Both the position numbers and the translations under genes were made by a program. The notes beneath the pieces are model-generated. The model made no database searches, was not told the origin of the DNA, and saw only the letters and a program-made list of their open reading frames with translations. Source: Pyrinomonadaceae bacterium (GTDB lineage: Bacteria > Acidobacteriota > Blastocatellia > Pyrinomonadales > Pyrinomonadaceae). From it: DNA of 64,000 bases. This document shows positions 7,762 to 17,639 of this stretch, piece by piece. The stretch spans positions 62,001 through 126,000 of the forward strand of contig JANQRU010000007.1 in assembly GCA_028284415.1 (NCBI GenBank). Reading direction: 5' to 3'. Each line of letters begins with the position of its first letter. The first letter of the stretch is position 1.

Positions 7762-8492
7762 ATATGTTTATCTTGCTCAATTTTCCAAGTAAAAGGAATA
7801 AAATCGTGGAAAGTTTTTCTTTGCTTAAAGTGGAATCTTTTCCAAATAACCTTATTCTCAACAGAGTCATCTGAATAGCTTCCTGTGACAATTTTCATTC
7901 TTCGCGTGAGAAAATTATAGCTTCTTAGCTCCGTTTCACCAGAGTTTCTAACGTAGTAGTAATGGTCTGCACCAATCATTTTGAATCTACCATTCTGCAA
8001 CCTAAATTTATATGTATTATTCCAAGCCGCCCAGCCACCAGCACTTTGCCAGTGTTCAAAATCAAATTTTATAACTCTATCTTTTAAAGAAACATTAACA
8101 AAAGGCTCTGACATTGCAGGATACTTTCTACCAATAATAAATGTCGTGCTTTTTGTTGCCAACTTATAACCATTTTTTTTCTTAAATAAAATAAGTAGCA
8201 TACGTGGATTTGTGTCGAACAATTTTACTCCCAATCCCTCTTTATTGTCATTCAAAAACTCAGCATAATCCGCCTTTAGAATTAGAACCACATCTTTGGT
8301 TGAATCTTTATTAAGTTTGCCAAAAGTCTTATCAATTACTTTCCAGTTTTTTGGAATAAAATCTTTGATATTTTTCGATTGTTTTTTTATTTTTGGAAAC
8401 TTGAAATTTGTTGGATAGGTAAATGAATCCTGTGCATTGATAAAATTGACGTAACACAGAATAATTATTGATATTAAAAGTGTTTTTTTCAT
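7758..8492 (-). CDS. Exported protein of unknown function
   Basis: 244 residues with a signal peptide ending near INAQ (residue 21). The mature protein begins with DFIPKNWKVIDKTFGKLNKDSTKDVVLIL. That opening and a later FEHWQSAGGWAAWNNTYKFRL resemble exported bacterial proteins that open with an FG-GAP/VCBS-like strand, in which D-rich turns bind calcium; this is suggestive only. A second copy of the DFIPxxWKI phrase closes the protein, hinting at an internal duplication. Three bases separate it from nothing else: it converges directly on the zinc-ribbon gene. Confidence 0.65.
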   Translation of the reverse strand: MKKTLLISIIILCYVNFINAQDSFTYPTNFKFPKIKKQSKNIKDFIPKNWKVIDKTFGKLNKDSTKDVVLILKADYAEFLNDNKEGLGVKLFDTNPRMLLILFKKKNGYKLATKSTTFIIGRKYPAMSEPFVNVSLKDRVIKFDFEHWQSAGGWAAWNNTYKFRLQNGRFKMIGADHYYYVRNSGETELRSYNFLTRRMKIVTGSYSDDSVENKVIWKRFHFKQRKTFHDFIPFTWKIEQDKHI

Positions 8493-8565
8493 TTGAAGAG
8501 TTTATTTAATTGCTAAATATTTCGGCAGGTGTTAAACCACAGAATTAATTTCGGATATCCACAGT

Positions 8566-9585
8566 ATGAAAAATCGCTACAGTCGCCAGATTTTATTTCA
8601 GCAAATTGGAAAGGATGGACAGGAAAAACTCTTGAATTCCAGAGTTTTACTTGTTGGCTGTGGGGCTTTGGGTGCTTCGCATGCGGAGATGCTCGCTCGT
8701 GCGGGCGTTGGATTTTTGCGAATTGTTGACAGAGATTTTGTTGAATTTTCTAATTTGCAGAGGCAAACACTTTATTCGGAAGATGATGCAAAAGAGCGTT
8801 TACCGAAAGCGATTGCGGCGAAGAGTCGTTTGTCGAAAATTAATTCTGAAATTGAAATTGAAGCTGTTGTTGACGATGTAAATAGCTCAAATATGGAGGG
8901 TTTGGTCGAAGATGTAGATTTGGTAATTGACGGAACGGATAATTTTCAAGTTAGATATTTGGTCAACGACGCTTGCGTGAAATTAAATAAAATTTGGATT
9001 TACGGGGCGGCAGTTTCGTCTTACGGAACGACAATGACGATTATTCCAAATGAGACATCTTGTCTGCGTTGTATTTTTGAAGAAATGCCAAGTGCAGGTA
9101 GTTCTCCGACATGTGACACGGCGGGTGTGATACAACCGATTATTGCAACAATTTCAGCCGTTCAAGTCTCTGAAACGTTAAAGGTTTTAGTTGGCAAAAC
9201 CGATAAACTACACAAATCCTTAATGCAATTCGATGTTTGGGAAAATGATTGGCGAAATATAAAATTGGGTAAGCCAAATGAAGCTTGCCAAACTTGCGGA
9301 AAGAGAGATTTTGAATTTCTAGAAGCTGAAGAACAAGACTTTTTTACAACGCTCTGTGGACGTGATGCCGTACAGATTCAACCTCAGAATTCGACGAAAA
9401 TTGACTTATCAAAGCTAGCCGAAAAACTAAAAAACTTAGGCGAGATAAAACTCAATGAATACTTGTTGCGTCTAAAAGTTGAAGATTACGAACTGACAGT
9501 TTTCAAAGATGCTAGAGCAATCATTAAAGGAACTGATGACAAAAGTGTTGCCCGTTCAGTTTATGCAAAATATGTTGGAAACTAG
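8566..9585 (+). CDS. ThiF/MoeB-type E1-like adenylyltransferase
   Basis: The 339-residue protein matches the E1-like activating enzymes that adenylate the C-terminus of a ubiquitin-fold sulphur carrier (ThiS or MoaD). It has the RYSRQILF start, the nucleotide motif GCGALG (about 32-37), the DRDFVEFSNLQRQ loop that holds ATP, and the DGTDNFQVRYLVNDAC segment. Two CxxC pairs (CLRC and CQTC) bind structural zinc, and the crossover cysteine lies in SPTCDTAGV. The last 70 residues are an extra domain without a rhodanese signature. No carrier protein gene is adjacent, so the pathway (thiamine or molybdopterin) cannot be fixed. Confidence 0.87.
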   Translation: MKNRYSRQILFQQIGKDGQEKLLNSRVLLVGCGALGASHAEMLARAGVGFLRIVDRDFVEFSNLQRQTLYSEDDAKERLPKAIAAKSRLSKINSEIEIEAVVDDVNSSNMEGLVEDVDLVIDGTDNFQVRYLVNDACVKLNKIWIYGAAVSSYGTTMTIIPNETSCLRCIFEEMPSAGSSPTCDTAGVIQPIIATISAVQVSETLKVLVGKTDKLHKSLMQFDVWENDWRNIKLGKPNEACQTCGKRDFEFLEAEEQDFFTTLCGRDAVQIQPQNSTKIDLSKLAEKLKNLGEIKLNEYLLRLKVEDYELTVFKDARAIIKGTDDKSVARSVYAKYVGN

Positions 9586-11384
9586 TTAGAGCGATAAACC
9601 ATTTCTTTTGCGTCATCAGAATTATTGAACACGAATTTTTTACCGGAGATAGATTTTAACAACAGAATTTTTGCTGCTACGGAGAGTTCAGGGTATTCAA
9701 GATATCCTAAGAGTTTTTTCACACGTTCAAAATCGGTTTCTACCAGCCTTTTGATTGATTTTGAATAAAATGTAAAAGCGTATCGGTTTCTGCTTACCAA
9801 ATTCCTCAAATTGATTTCCTGATTACTTGATCTGCCAAATTTATTTACAAAATAGGTGTTCGAATCAGGCATAACTGTTTCTAAAAGTAAAAATGCACGT
9901 TCGGGATTTACTGTAGCAAATAATATAAAAACGCTTGAGAATTTATCATAACTGACAATTGATTTTGGTAATTTATCGGTGCTGTTTAAGTCCAATAAAA
10001 GTGTGATTTCGTCAGTGAGAAGAATTGCCTTTGCCATGTTGTTTTCTTCGTAATATTTACGGGCAATATATGTAAGAAAACTGGTTTGCATATCTTTTTG
10101 TTTGATTTTTCGTGCGAGTTCAAGTGCTTTATCGAGGTCGCCTTCATCAGCGGTTTTACCCGCAATATTCCTATTTATACTGTCGATTACCCAATTCTTC
10201 TCTTCGTTTTCGGGATGCTTGGTAATTTCCAGAAGAAGCGTTTCTAAAGCAGCTTTTGATTGTCTTGCTGCTTTTGTGAATGCATATCTATAAAAGGTAA
10301 ATCTCTCTTTATCAGATTTATTTAACGCCATTTTTGCAATCTCGCTCGGTGAAATTTTCTTGTCAAGAGATTTTTCCTGAAGCCGTTTATATTGAGCTCT
10401 TTTGGGTTGTGAGTTTTTTATTGATTTATACTTTTTATTTATTTCAGCTTTTCGCCTTGGAAGAATTTTCAGCAACATAGTTTTTGCATTCAGAAAATAA
10501 AAACTGATTTTTTTATTGGAAGCTGTCATTGCATGATTCAACCATCTACCGGCTAATATGCGTAATTTATTTTCATTAATGCTAAGAGGGGTTGTGCAAT
10601 AAATTGACTTTTTGCATTTTAATTCCCTTCCGAATGTTCCAGTTTTTTTGTCTAACTGGCGTATTAAATTTGAAGTAGCTTCTTTGGCAGCACGATCATT
10701 CTTAAAGTCTGCTTTTAATAATTTATCAATGACAATATCGGCAAACTTGTTTGCGATTTCAATATCCTTAGTTTGAAAACGACGAAGTGTGTTCAAAGCC
10801 ATATGGCTATTACCCCGTTCAAGACTTTCTTTAGCTAATTTCTCTGCTTTATTTAGGTCTTTTGCTGCGACTTGAAATGCCATTTTCTGTTCTAAATCAC
10901 GTTCCTTAGTTTGCAAATATCTAAGTGTAGGCTGCTGTGTGACATCCACTTTTGTTGCAGACAAAACTGTTGGTTTAGTTAAGTTTTTTAATTCATTTGC
11001 GAATTCTAAATTGTATTTGGAAATCGTTACAATAAAATCATGTCTTAGTCTGTCATATTTATAAGGAAAGTAACGCACCATTTCGCTCGCATTCTTTTTT
11101 AAGACAAGTTTTGAACGAAGGATATTTGCACTTTTTTCAGCTAATTGACGGGCAGTATTTTCATCTCTTTCCCAAAGTAGATCAATCATCAAAGTAGAAA
11201 CAAATATTTGATTTTCGTCTGATTTTAACTGTGCATTTTCCAAAAAGACTTCTTTCACAAGTGAATCGAACTTTTCTTCTGTTACGGAATTTTTATTTAT
11301 CTCGGCTGACTGAGGATTTTTTGCAAGCACATTTATTGATAAAAAGAGTATGGTAAAGATTATGATGATTGAGATTTTTTTCAT
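9582..11384 (-). CDS. Large exported alpha-helical protein of unknown function
   Basis: The 600-residue product begins with a signal peptide (residues 1-21, ending at VLAK) after a good ribosome binding site (GGAG). The rest is almost entirely helical and rich in Lys, Glu and Ala, with TPR-like pairs such as ALELARKIKQKD followed by YEENNMAKAILL. I recognise no enzyme motif. A solenoid scaffold in the periplasm is the best reading. It converges on the ThiF-like gene with a 4-base overlap. Confidence 0.65.
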   Translation of the reverse strand: MKKISIIIIFTILFLSINVLAKNPQSAEINKNSVTEEKFDSLVKEVFLENAQLKSDENQIFVSTLMIDLLWERDENTARQLAEKSANILRSKLVLKKNASEMVRYFPYKYDRLRHDFIVTISKYNLEFANELKNLTKPTVLSATKVDVTQQPTLRYLQTKERDLEQKMAFQVAAKDLNKAEKLAKESLERGNSHMALNTLRRFQTKDIEIANKFADIVIDKLLKADFKNDRAAKEATSNLIRQLDKKTGTFGRELKCKKSIYCTTPLSINENKLRILAGRWLNHAMTASNKKISFYFLNAKTMLLKILPRRKAEINKKYKSIKNSQPKRAQYKRLQEKSLDKKISPSEIAKMALNKSDKERFTFYRYAFTKAARQSKAALETLLLEITKHPENEEKNWVIDSINRNIAGKTADEGDLDKALELARKIKQKDMQTSFLTYIARKYYEENNMAKAILLTDEITLLLDLNSTDKLPKSIVSYDKFSSVFILFATVNPERAFLLLETVMPDSNTYFVNKFGRSSNQEINLRNLVSRNRYAFTFYSKSIKRLVETDFERVKKLLGYLEYPELSVAAKILLLKSISGKKFVFNNSDDAKEMVYRSN

Positions 11385-11560
11385 TGTTTTTCTCCAGAAT
11401 TCATCATCATCTTATAGCTTTTATCGGAAAATATGAAACTTTTTTAAGTTTTCGTTCGGTACACTATTTAGAGATATAATCCAAATCAAGCTTATTGCGT
11501 AAAAAACAAGATATAAACCAAATAGTTTGAAAACCATTATTTATTGGAAAAGATACTTTT

Positions 11561-13249
11561 ATGAAAAAACTAAAAACCAGCTGCATACTTTTTTTTCTGA
11601 TTATAACTACAATTTTATTTAGCCAAACTTCTGCTCAAACTAATGATTACGAAAAACAAGTTGATGAGATTTTTGCAAAATGGAACAGCAAAAAAACTCC
11701 TGGTGCAACTGTTGCTGTTGTTAAGGATGGAAAAATCGTTCTAAAAAAAGGCTACGGTATGGCGAATTTGGAATATGACATTCCGAATCGTCCTGACACG
11801 ATCTTTCATATCGCTTCGGTTTCAAAGCAATTTACGACGTTTGCGGTGTTGCTTTTAGAAAAGGACGGCAAACTCTCGCTTAACGATGATGTTAGAAAAT
11901 ACGTTCCTGAAGTTCCCGATTTCGGCAAGAAAATTACGCTTCGGCATCTTGCCCATCACACAAGTGGTTTGCGGGATCAGTGGGCTTTGATCGCAATGGC
12001 TGGCGGACGGCTCGATGATGTGATTACAACCGAACACATACTCAAATTAGTTAAACGACAAAAAGCTTTAAACTTTGTCCCTGGCGATCAATATATGTAT
12101 TCCAACACGGGCTACACACTTCTCGCCGAAGTCGTCGCAAGAATTTCAGGGAAATCTTTTGCAAAATTCACAAAGGAGAGAATTTTCAAGCCTCTGAAAA
12201 TGAAAAATACATTTTTTTATGATGACCATGAAAAAATAGTTAGAAATAGAGCTTATTCGTATCGTCCTTTTCAAAATGGGTATAAAAAAGTCGTTTTAAG
12301 TTATGCAAATGTAGGTGCAACAAGCCTTTTTACAACGGTCGAAGATTTAAGTCTTTGGGCGATGAATTATGAAAACCCAATTGTGGGTAATCGTTCATTG
12401 ATGGAAAAAATGAAACAAAAAGGTGTTCTCAATAACGGCTCAAAAATCGGCTATGCACTCGGGCAAAGTGTCGGAAATTATCGAGGTCATAATTTCATTT
12501 CACACAGCGGTGGCGATGCCGGGTATCGAACATATCTGGGACGCTTACCCGACAAAAAACTATCTGTAATTGTCTTTAGTAATGACGGTGGCTTTAACTC
12601 TTCGCAGATGGCTCGTAAAGTATTGGACATTTACCTGAAAGACAAAAGTAAGTTAAGGATGGGAACAGTCAGAATCAAAGCTCCTACACAGAAAACAAAT
12701 CCAGTAAAAATTGATAATAAAACTCTGAATGAATATGTTGGAACGTATGAATTAAATCCAGCGTTTATCATTAAAATCACTCAAGAAAACGGTAAGTTAT
12801 TTGGACAAGCCACAGGACAACCGAAACTTTCATTAATGCCAACAACCAGAGAAAAATTTACAGTCGTCGGCGTACCCGCGGAGGTTTCTTTTCACAAGGA
12901 TAAAAACGGAAAAGTAAATCTTCTGAAACTTCACCAAGGCGGAGCAATCCAAGACGCAAAACGTATCAAAGGGTTCTCTCCCAAATCTATAAATCTTTCA
13001 GAATATACAGGAAATTTTTACAGCAAGGAACTTGCGACAAGTTACGAATTTGTTTTTGAAAAAGGAAAACTCCTTGCCAGACATTCTCGTTTGAGCGATA
13101 TTCCTTTGAGATTGACAAAAAAAGATTATTTCGTCGGCAATAGTTGGTTCTTTAATCGGATTGAATTTATCAGAAACGAAAAAGGTGAGATTGTTGGCTG
13201 TAAAGTCTCAAATGGACGTGTGAGAAACCTTTCGTTTAATAAGGAATAG
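11561..13249 (+). CDS. Exported serine hydrolase, class C beta-lactamase fold
   Basis: This 562-residue protein has a signal peptide (to about residue 26). A beta-lactamase domain follows (about 30-370) with all three catalytic motifs: SVSK (S86, K89), YSN (Y180-N182) and a later HSGG. The C-terminal 190 residues form beta-rich domains of the kind often appended to esterase and peptidase members. Such proteins act outside the cytoplasm as D-amino-acid peptidases or esterases; true antibiotic resistance is not implied. Two related genes lie at 18.9-21.6 kb on the other strand. Confidence 0.88.
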   Translation: MKKLKTSCILFFLIITTILFSQTSAQTNDYEKQVDEIFAKWNSKKTPGATVAVVKDGKIVLKKGYGMANLEYDIPNRPDTIFHIASVSKQFTTFAVLLLEKDGKLSLNDDVRKYVPEVPDFGKKITLRHLAHHTSGLRDQWALIAMAGGRLDDVITTEHILKLVKRQKALNFVPGDQYMYSNTGYTLLAEVVARISGKSFAKFTKERIFKPLKMKNTFFYDDHEKIVRNRAYSYRPFQNGYKKVVLSYANVGATSLFTTVEDLSLWAMNYENPIVGNRSLMEKMKQKGVLNNGSKIGYALGQSVGNYRGHNFISHSGGDAGYRTYLGRLPDKKLSVIVFSNDGGFNSSQMARKVLDIYLKDKSKLRMGTVRIKAPTQKTNPVKIDNKTLNEYVGTYELNPAFIIKITQENGKLFGQATGQPKLSLMPTTREKFTVVGVPAEVSFHKDKNGKVNLLKLHQGGAIQDAKRIKGFSPKSINLSEYTGNFYSKELATSYEFVFEKGKLLARHSRLSDIPLRLTKKDYFVGNSWFFNRIEFIRNEKGEIVGCKVSNGRVRNLSFNKE

Positions 13250-13272
13250 TATTTTTTTCTTCCAAATAAAAA

Positions 13273-13300
13273 GGCACGAGTTATTACTAAAACTCGTGCC
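13273..13300. terminator. Stem-loop between convergent genes
   Basis: A perfect 10-base stem (GGCACGAGTT at 13273-13282 with its complement at 13291-13300) and an 8-base loop lie just after the serine hydrolase stop and before the stop of the convergent gene. Bidirectional termination is likely. Confidence 0.75.
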
Positions 13301-13321
13301 AAATCCCGTAACTTTATAAAT

Positions 13322-13828
13322 TCACTTTACTCTTTCTATCATTTCCAATGCCAGTTTACGGGAAGATTCCTCATCTCTCGATTTTGAACGTATTTCTATT
13401 TGAATAGCTTTTTTGTTTCCGAACCTTTTTCTCGCTATGTATGTAATAAATCCAAACTTTTCCTGCCCTTTTCCATATAATACTTGTATGCCGTCTTTAT
13501 TGCTGATTTCCTCGTATTTGATTCCTTTTTCTCCTTTACTTAGAAAACCTGCGAATTGTTTTGCGAGGACTTCGTTATTTACTGCTTTTTCACTCTTCCA
13601 ACCAAGACGCACAAGCATATTCTCTTCATCATGATTGATTGTACAGACGGAAGATCTGCGAAATTTTTCCTCATTCTTTTTAATCAATTCCTTTGTCCAG
13701 TTCATTGATTCAACAAGGTATGTATTACTCAAAACGTCACAAGGATTCATCTTGGAAAAATTGTCTAATTCAGAATTTTGTCCGAACACAAAAACACTTA
13801 AAAATAAAACTGTAATCAATATTTTCAT
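13322..13828 (-). CDS. Exported protein of unknown function
   Basis: 168 residues with a short signal peptide (MKILITVLFLSVFVFGQ). The mature part has two cysteines spaced about 33 residues apart (C29 in NPCDVLS and C62 in SSVCTI), which could form a disulphide. Its NPCDVLS...plus C-terminal strand pattern resembles small lipoprotein-like ligand-binding folds, but I cannot name the family. It stands alone on the minus strand, facing a terminator shared with the serine hydrolase gene. Confidence 0.65.
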   Translation of the reverse strand: MKILITVLFLSVFVFGQNSELDNFSKMNPCDVLSNTYLVESMNWTKELIKKNEEKFRRSSVCTINHDEENMLVRLGWKSEKAVNNEVLAKQFAGFLSKGEKGIKYEEISNKDGIQVLYGKGQEKFGFITYIARKRFGNKKAIQIEIRSKSRDEESSRKLALEMIERVK

Positions 13829-14010
13829 AACTTTATATTCTTTGTTTATAACAGATAGAGTAATTTGGAATACACTTTCATATTACAAAAGTTGATTAAA
13901 TTGTGCAATTTTCAACTACAGTTTCAAAATAACCACACACTGCTTAAAAAAGCTTGTGAAACTTTTCACTATCGACTTCGTAGTGTATTATGAAAATTTG
14001 AGAGAAATTT

Positions 14011-15357
14011 ATGGCTAATACGAAAAAAAACAAACCCAAAGTTGTTATCATCGGTGGTGGTTTTGGTGGACTGGAAGCTGCTAAAAGACTTAAGAATAAT
14101 AGTCTTGAAGTCACTTTAATTGACCGTAAAAATCACCATACATTCCAACCTCTCCTTTATCAGGTTGCAACGGCAGTTTTATCTCCTGGAGAAATTGCTT
14201 CACCAATTCGCAGAATCTTATATCGTGCGAAAAATGTCGAAGTTGTCTTGGGTGAAGCAATGAAGATTGATACAGAAAGGAAATTTGTAAGATTACAAGA
14301 TGACTCCGAAATTCCTTTTGATTATTTGATAGTTGCTGCAGGAGCCAGGCATTCATATTTTGGAAATGATGACTGGGAAGAATCAGCACCGGGACTTAAA
14401 ACAGTTGAAGACGCTTTGGAAATCAGACGTAGAGTTTTACTTGCGTTTGAATTGGCGGAGCGCGAGGCGATCCTGACAGGCGAACACGAACCACTGAGCT
14501 TTGTTGTTGTCGGCGGAGGGGCGACAGGTGTTGAATTAGCTGGAGCTATAGCAGGAATTGCCCGAAATGCTTTGGCACATGATTTCAAGGCAATCGACAC
14601 CCAAAATGCACAGGTTACACTTTATGAAGGAGCAGACAGAATTCTGAATAGTTTTTCTCCTAATTTATCAGAACGAGCCAAAAAGGATTTGGAAAAGCTG
14701 GGAGTAACAGTTCATTTAAATAGTTTCGTAACTGATATTCGTCCGAGTGAAGTAAAGGTGGGAGACCAATGGGTTCATACAAGTGTAGCCGTTTGGGCAA
14801 CCGGAGTTTCAGCTTCCCCACTCGGTAAGGATTTAGAGGCAGAGGTTGATAAATCAGGAAGGGTTTTGGTTGAAAAAGATTTATCTGTAAAAAAACACGA
14901 CAATATATTTGTAATTGGGGATATGGCTCGTTTTGAGCAAGAGAATGGTGAATTGGTTCCGGGCGTTGCACCGGCTGCGATTCAAATGGCAAAAACTGCA
15001 AGTCGAAACATTCTAAACGATATAAATGGAAAACCCAGAGAAGAATTCAAGTATTGGGATAAAGGTTCTATGGCTACAATCGGTAAAAAGAAAGCCATAG
15101 TTGAAGCAGGTCGAATACAAATGACCGGTTTTTTGGCTTGGCTTGCTTGGCTATTCGTCCATGTAATTACATTAATCGGATTCCGCAATAAATTATCTGT
15201 GCTTGGCGATTGGTTTTGGGCTTATCTCACTAGGGAAAGAAGTGCAAGATTAATTACAGGTGACTCTGAAGAATTAGAAGAAGCTTTGAAATTTATCGAA
15301 GCTAAGCCTCATTTTGCACCATTTCAGAAAAGTAAGAGTAAAAAACAGCTTACATAA
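14011..15357 (+). CDS. ndh: Type II NADH:quinone oxidoreductase (NDH-2)
   Basis: The 448-residue flavoprotein passes electrons from NADH to quinone at the inner face of the membrane without pumping protons. An N-terminal FAD-binding IIGGGFGG (about 13-20) and a central NAD-binding VVVGGGATGVELAG are both intact. A third motif that holds FAD (VIGDMAR) is followed by VAPAAIQMAK. The C-terminal hydrophobic helix (GFLAWLAWLFVHVITLIGF) and basic end match the membrane anchor. A ribosome binding site (GAGAG) precedes the ATG. A perfect 15-base terminator follows. No other respiratory gene is adjacent. Confidence 0.92.
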   Translation: MANTKKNKPKVVIIGGGFGGLEAAKRLKNNSLEVTLIDRKNHHTFQPLLYQVATAVLSPGEIASPIRRILYRAKNVEVVLGEAMKIDTERKFVRLQDDSEIPFDYLIVAAGARHSYFGNDDWEESAPGLKTVEDALEIRRRVLLAFELAEREAILTGEHEPLSFVVVGGGATGVELAGAIAGIARNALAHDFKAIDTQNAQVTLYEGADRILNSFSPNLSERAKKDLEKLGVTVHLNSFVTDIRPSEVKVGDQWVHTSVAVWATGVSASPLGKDLEAEVDKSGRVLVEKDLSVKKHDNIFVIGDMARFEQENGELVPGVAPAAIQMAKTASRNILNDINGKPREEFKYWDKGSMATIGKKKAIVEAGRIQMTGFLAWLAWLFVHVITLIGFRNKLSVLGDWFWAYLTRERSARLITGDSEELEEALKFIEAKPHFAPFQKSKSKKQLT

Positions 15358-15382
15358 AATTATAGATTTTTCACTAACTACG

Positions 15383-15427
15383 CACGAAAACTTGCAATTT
15401 AACTTAGTTCTTTTGCAAGTTTTCGTG
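15383..15427 (+). terminator. Stem-loop terminator after ndh
   Basis: A perfect 15-base stem (15383-15397 with 15413-15427, word CACGAAAACTTGCAA) and a 15-base loop, followed by a T-rich stretch, 25 bases after the stop codon. Confidence 0.85.
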
Positions 15428-15482
15428 TATTTTTGTTTCTATAAATAAATTTTTTGTAAAGGATTTCTAATCAAATAATTAA

Positions 15483-17639
15483 ATGAAAAAACTTCTCTTC
15501 TTTTCTACCTTGTTATTCATTCTTTCAAGTTTTTCTTTTGCCGGCGAGCCTTTAATTTGGTCTGTAAATTCCAGAGATGACGTAGTTAAAGGTGACGCAC
15601 GCGGAGTGTCTATTAATGACAATGGCTCAGTCACCATTGCCCCAAGGCTAGATCAAGTTTATAAAACCGGACAACCTTTTATCTGGTCTAGTGCAATTGA
15701 TAATGCTGGCAATATCTATCTTGGAACAGGTGGTGACGGAAAAATATTTAAGGTTGATTCAAGTGGAAAGGGTTCGCTCCTATATGATGCTGCTGAACTA
15801 AATGTTTCTGCTCTGGCAGTCTCAAACGATGGAACAATTTACGCAGGAACTTCTCCGGACGGTAAAGTTTATAGAATTAATACGAGCGGAAATGCAAGTG
15901 TTTATTTCGAGCCAAAAGAAAAATATATTTGGTCTCTAAAAGCTCTTAATAATGGAAGCTTAGCTGTTGGGACTGGCGAGAACGGAAAAATTTATAAGGT
16001 CAAATCAGCTAATGCAAATCCCCAAAACTCGCTTTTATTTGATACAAGTGAAACTCATATAATTTCGCTTGCTAAGGACAAGAATGGAAATCTGTATGCT
16101 GGAACGGACTCTGACGGTTTGGTCTTGAGGTTTTCGGCTGACGGCAAACCTTTTGCGTTATTGGATTCAACCTTAAGAGAGATTCACGAAATTTCAGTAG
16201 CTGAAGATGGCTCTGTTTATGTTTTAGCTTTGAGCGAATCTGCATCTGTAAAAGAACCTAAAACTGATACTAAAAAGAAGAAAGCTGAAACTGTTTCGGT
16301 TGAAAAGAAAAAAGGTGCAGTGCCGCCACCGACAACTAATAACAAAAGCCGATACGATTTATCATCTGCAAAATCTGCTGTTTACAGAATTTTACCTGAT
16401 GGTGGAAATGACATTATTTGGAGTTCTGAAAAAATAACGGCTTTTTCAATTCTTGCTAATCCTAATAAAAGTGGCGTTTTAATCGGGACAGCAGACAAAG
16501 GGAGAGTATATTCCGTTACAAATGATGCTCGTGAAACTTTACTTTTACAAACTGATGAAGAACAAGTTTCTACGATGAATGCACGCGGAAATCAAATTTA
16601 TGCAACGAGTTCTAACCAAGGAAATTTATATAATTTTGGACAACAAACTTTATCTGAAGGAATTTATGAATCGCCCGTTCTAGATGCTAAATCCGTTGCT
16701 AATTGGGGAAGAATATGGTGGCGATCTAACGGTAATGTGCAGATACAAACCCGTAGTGGAAACACAGCAAGTGCAAATGAAACCTGGAGTAGCTGGAGCA
16801 AAGCCCTAAGCAATCAAATCGGTGGACAAATCTCAAGTCCAAAAGCCCAGTTTTTCCAATGGAGAGCGGTTTTGAAAAGTTCAAATCAAGCAGCAACGGT
16901 GAATGAAGTAAATGTTTCATTCCTCACTAGAAATATTCCACCTGAGGTGCTTTCAGTCAATATTATGCCGACTAATGTTGGCTTAGCTCCAAATCCTCCT
17001 GTTCCAGTTGATCCAAATATCGAAGCACTAGGACTTGATCCGGCTGATTTTGGTATTGTTATTCCGCCAGCCGTTCCAAGAAAAGTCTTCCAAAGTGGTG
17101 CAAAATCTTTGCAATGGAAAGCAGAAGACCGCAATGGAGATGATCTAAGGTATTCAATCTATTATCGAGAAGTTGGTGAACAGAATTTTAAGCTTTTAAG
17201 AGAAAATCTGGAGACAACGTTTTTTACAATTGATGGCTTAGCTTTAGCTGATGGACGTTATGTGTTCAAGATTATCGCAAACGATTCTCCGTCAAATCCT
17301 GCTTCACAAGCATTAACAGGTGAGCGAGTTAGTGAACCTTTTGATATTGATAATACCGCTCCGACCGTTTCTGCTGTTGGAAACTCACAAATAAATGGTG
17401 AAAATGCTAGAATTGTATTTCAAGCTAGAGAAAATTCAAGCTATATCAAGCGTGCAGAATACAATATTAACGGTGGAAAATGGAAAACCGTTTATGCCGA
17501 TGATGGTATCTCTGATAGTCAAAATGAACGTTTTACAGTTAATTTCAAATTAAAAGAAACAGGAGAATACTCAGTTGCTTTAAGAGTCTTTGATTCTAGC
17601 GGAAATGCGGGTAATGCAAGAGTTTTAGTTAGAAAATAG
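15483..17639 (+). CDS. Exported beta-propeller protein
   Basis: The 718-residue protein has a signal peptide (ending near SFAGE). About six blade-like repeats of the pattern (I/L)YxGTxxDGKVYRI follow to about residue 380, as in NHL/YncE-type propellers. A Lys/Pro-rich insertion lies near 255-290. The C-terminal half has Ig/fibronectin-like strands (PPEVLSVNIMP; DNTAPTVSAV), typical of extracellular binding modules. It probably binds or displays something at the cell surface; no catalytic motif is visible. Its stop codon touches the next start (TAGATG), so the SDR gene is probably translated by coupling. Confidence 0.75.
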   Translation: MKKLLFFSTLLFILSSFSFAGEPLIWSVNSRDDVVKGDARGVSINDNGSVTIAPRLDQVYKTGQPFIWSSAIDNAGNIYLGTGGDGKIFKVDSSGKGSLLYDAAELNVSALAVSNDGTIYAGTSPDGKVYRINTSGNASVYFEPKEKYIWSLKALNNGSLAVGTGENGKIYKVKSANANPQNSLLFDTSETHIISLAKDKNGNLYAGTDSDGLVLRFSADGKPFALLDSTLREIHEISVAEDGSVYVLALSESASVKEPKTDTKKKKAETVSVEKKKGAVPPPTTNNKSRYDLSSAKSAVYRILPDGGNDIIWSSEKITAFSILANPNKSGVLIGTADKGRVYSVTNDARETLLLQTDEEQVSTMNARGNQIYATSSNQGNLYNFGQQTLSEGIYESPVLDAKSVANWGRIWWRSNGNVQIQTRSGNTASANETWSSWSKALSNQIGGQISSPKAQFFQWRAVLKSSNQAATVNEVNVSFLTRNIPPEVLSVNIMPTNVGLAPNPPVPVDPNIEALGLDPADFGIVIPPAVPRKVFQSGAKSLQWKAEDRNGDDLRYSIYYREVGEQNFKLLRENLETTFFTIDGLALADGRYVFKIIANDSPSNPASQALTGERVSEPFDIDNTAPTVSAVGNSQINGENARIVFQARENSSYIKRAEYNINGGKWKTVYADDGISDSQNERFTVNFKLKETGEYSVALRVFDSSGNAGNARVLVRK

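Noticed and set aside
14111-14600. Two open frames antisense to ndh
   Set aside because: They overlap a conserved flavoprotein gene and look like shadows, with no domain evidence.
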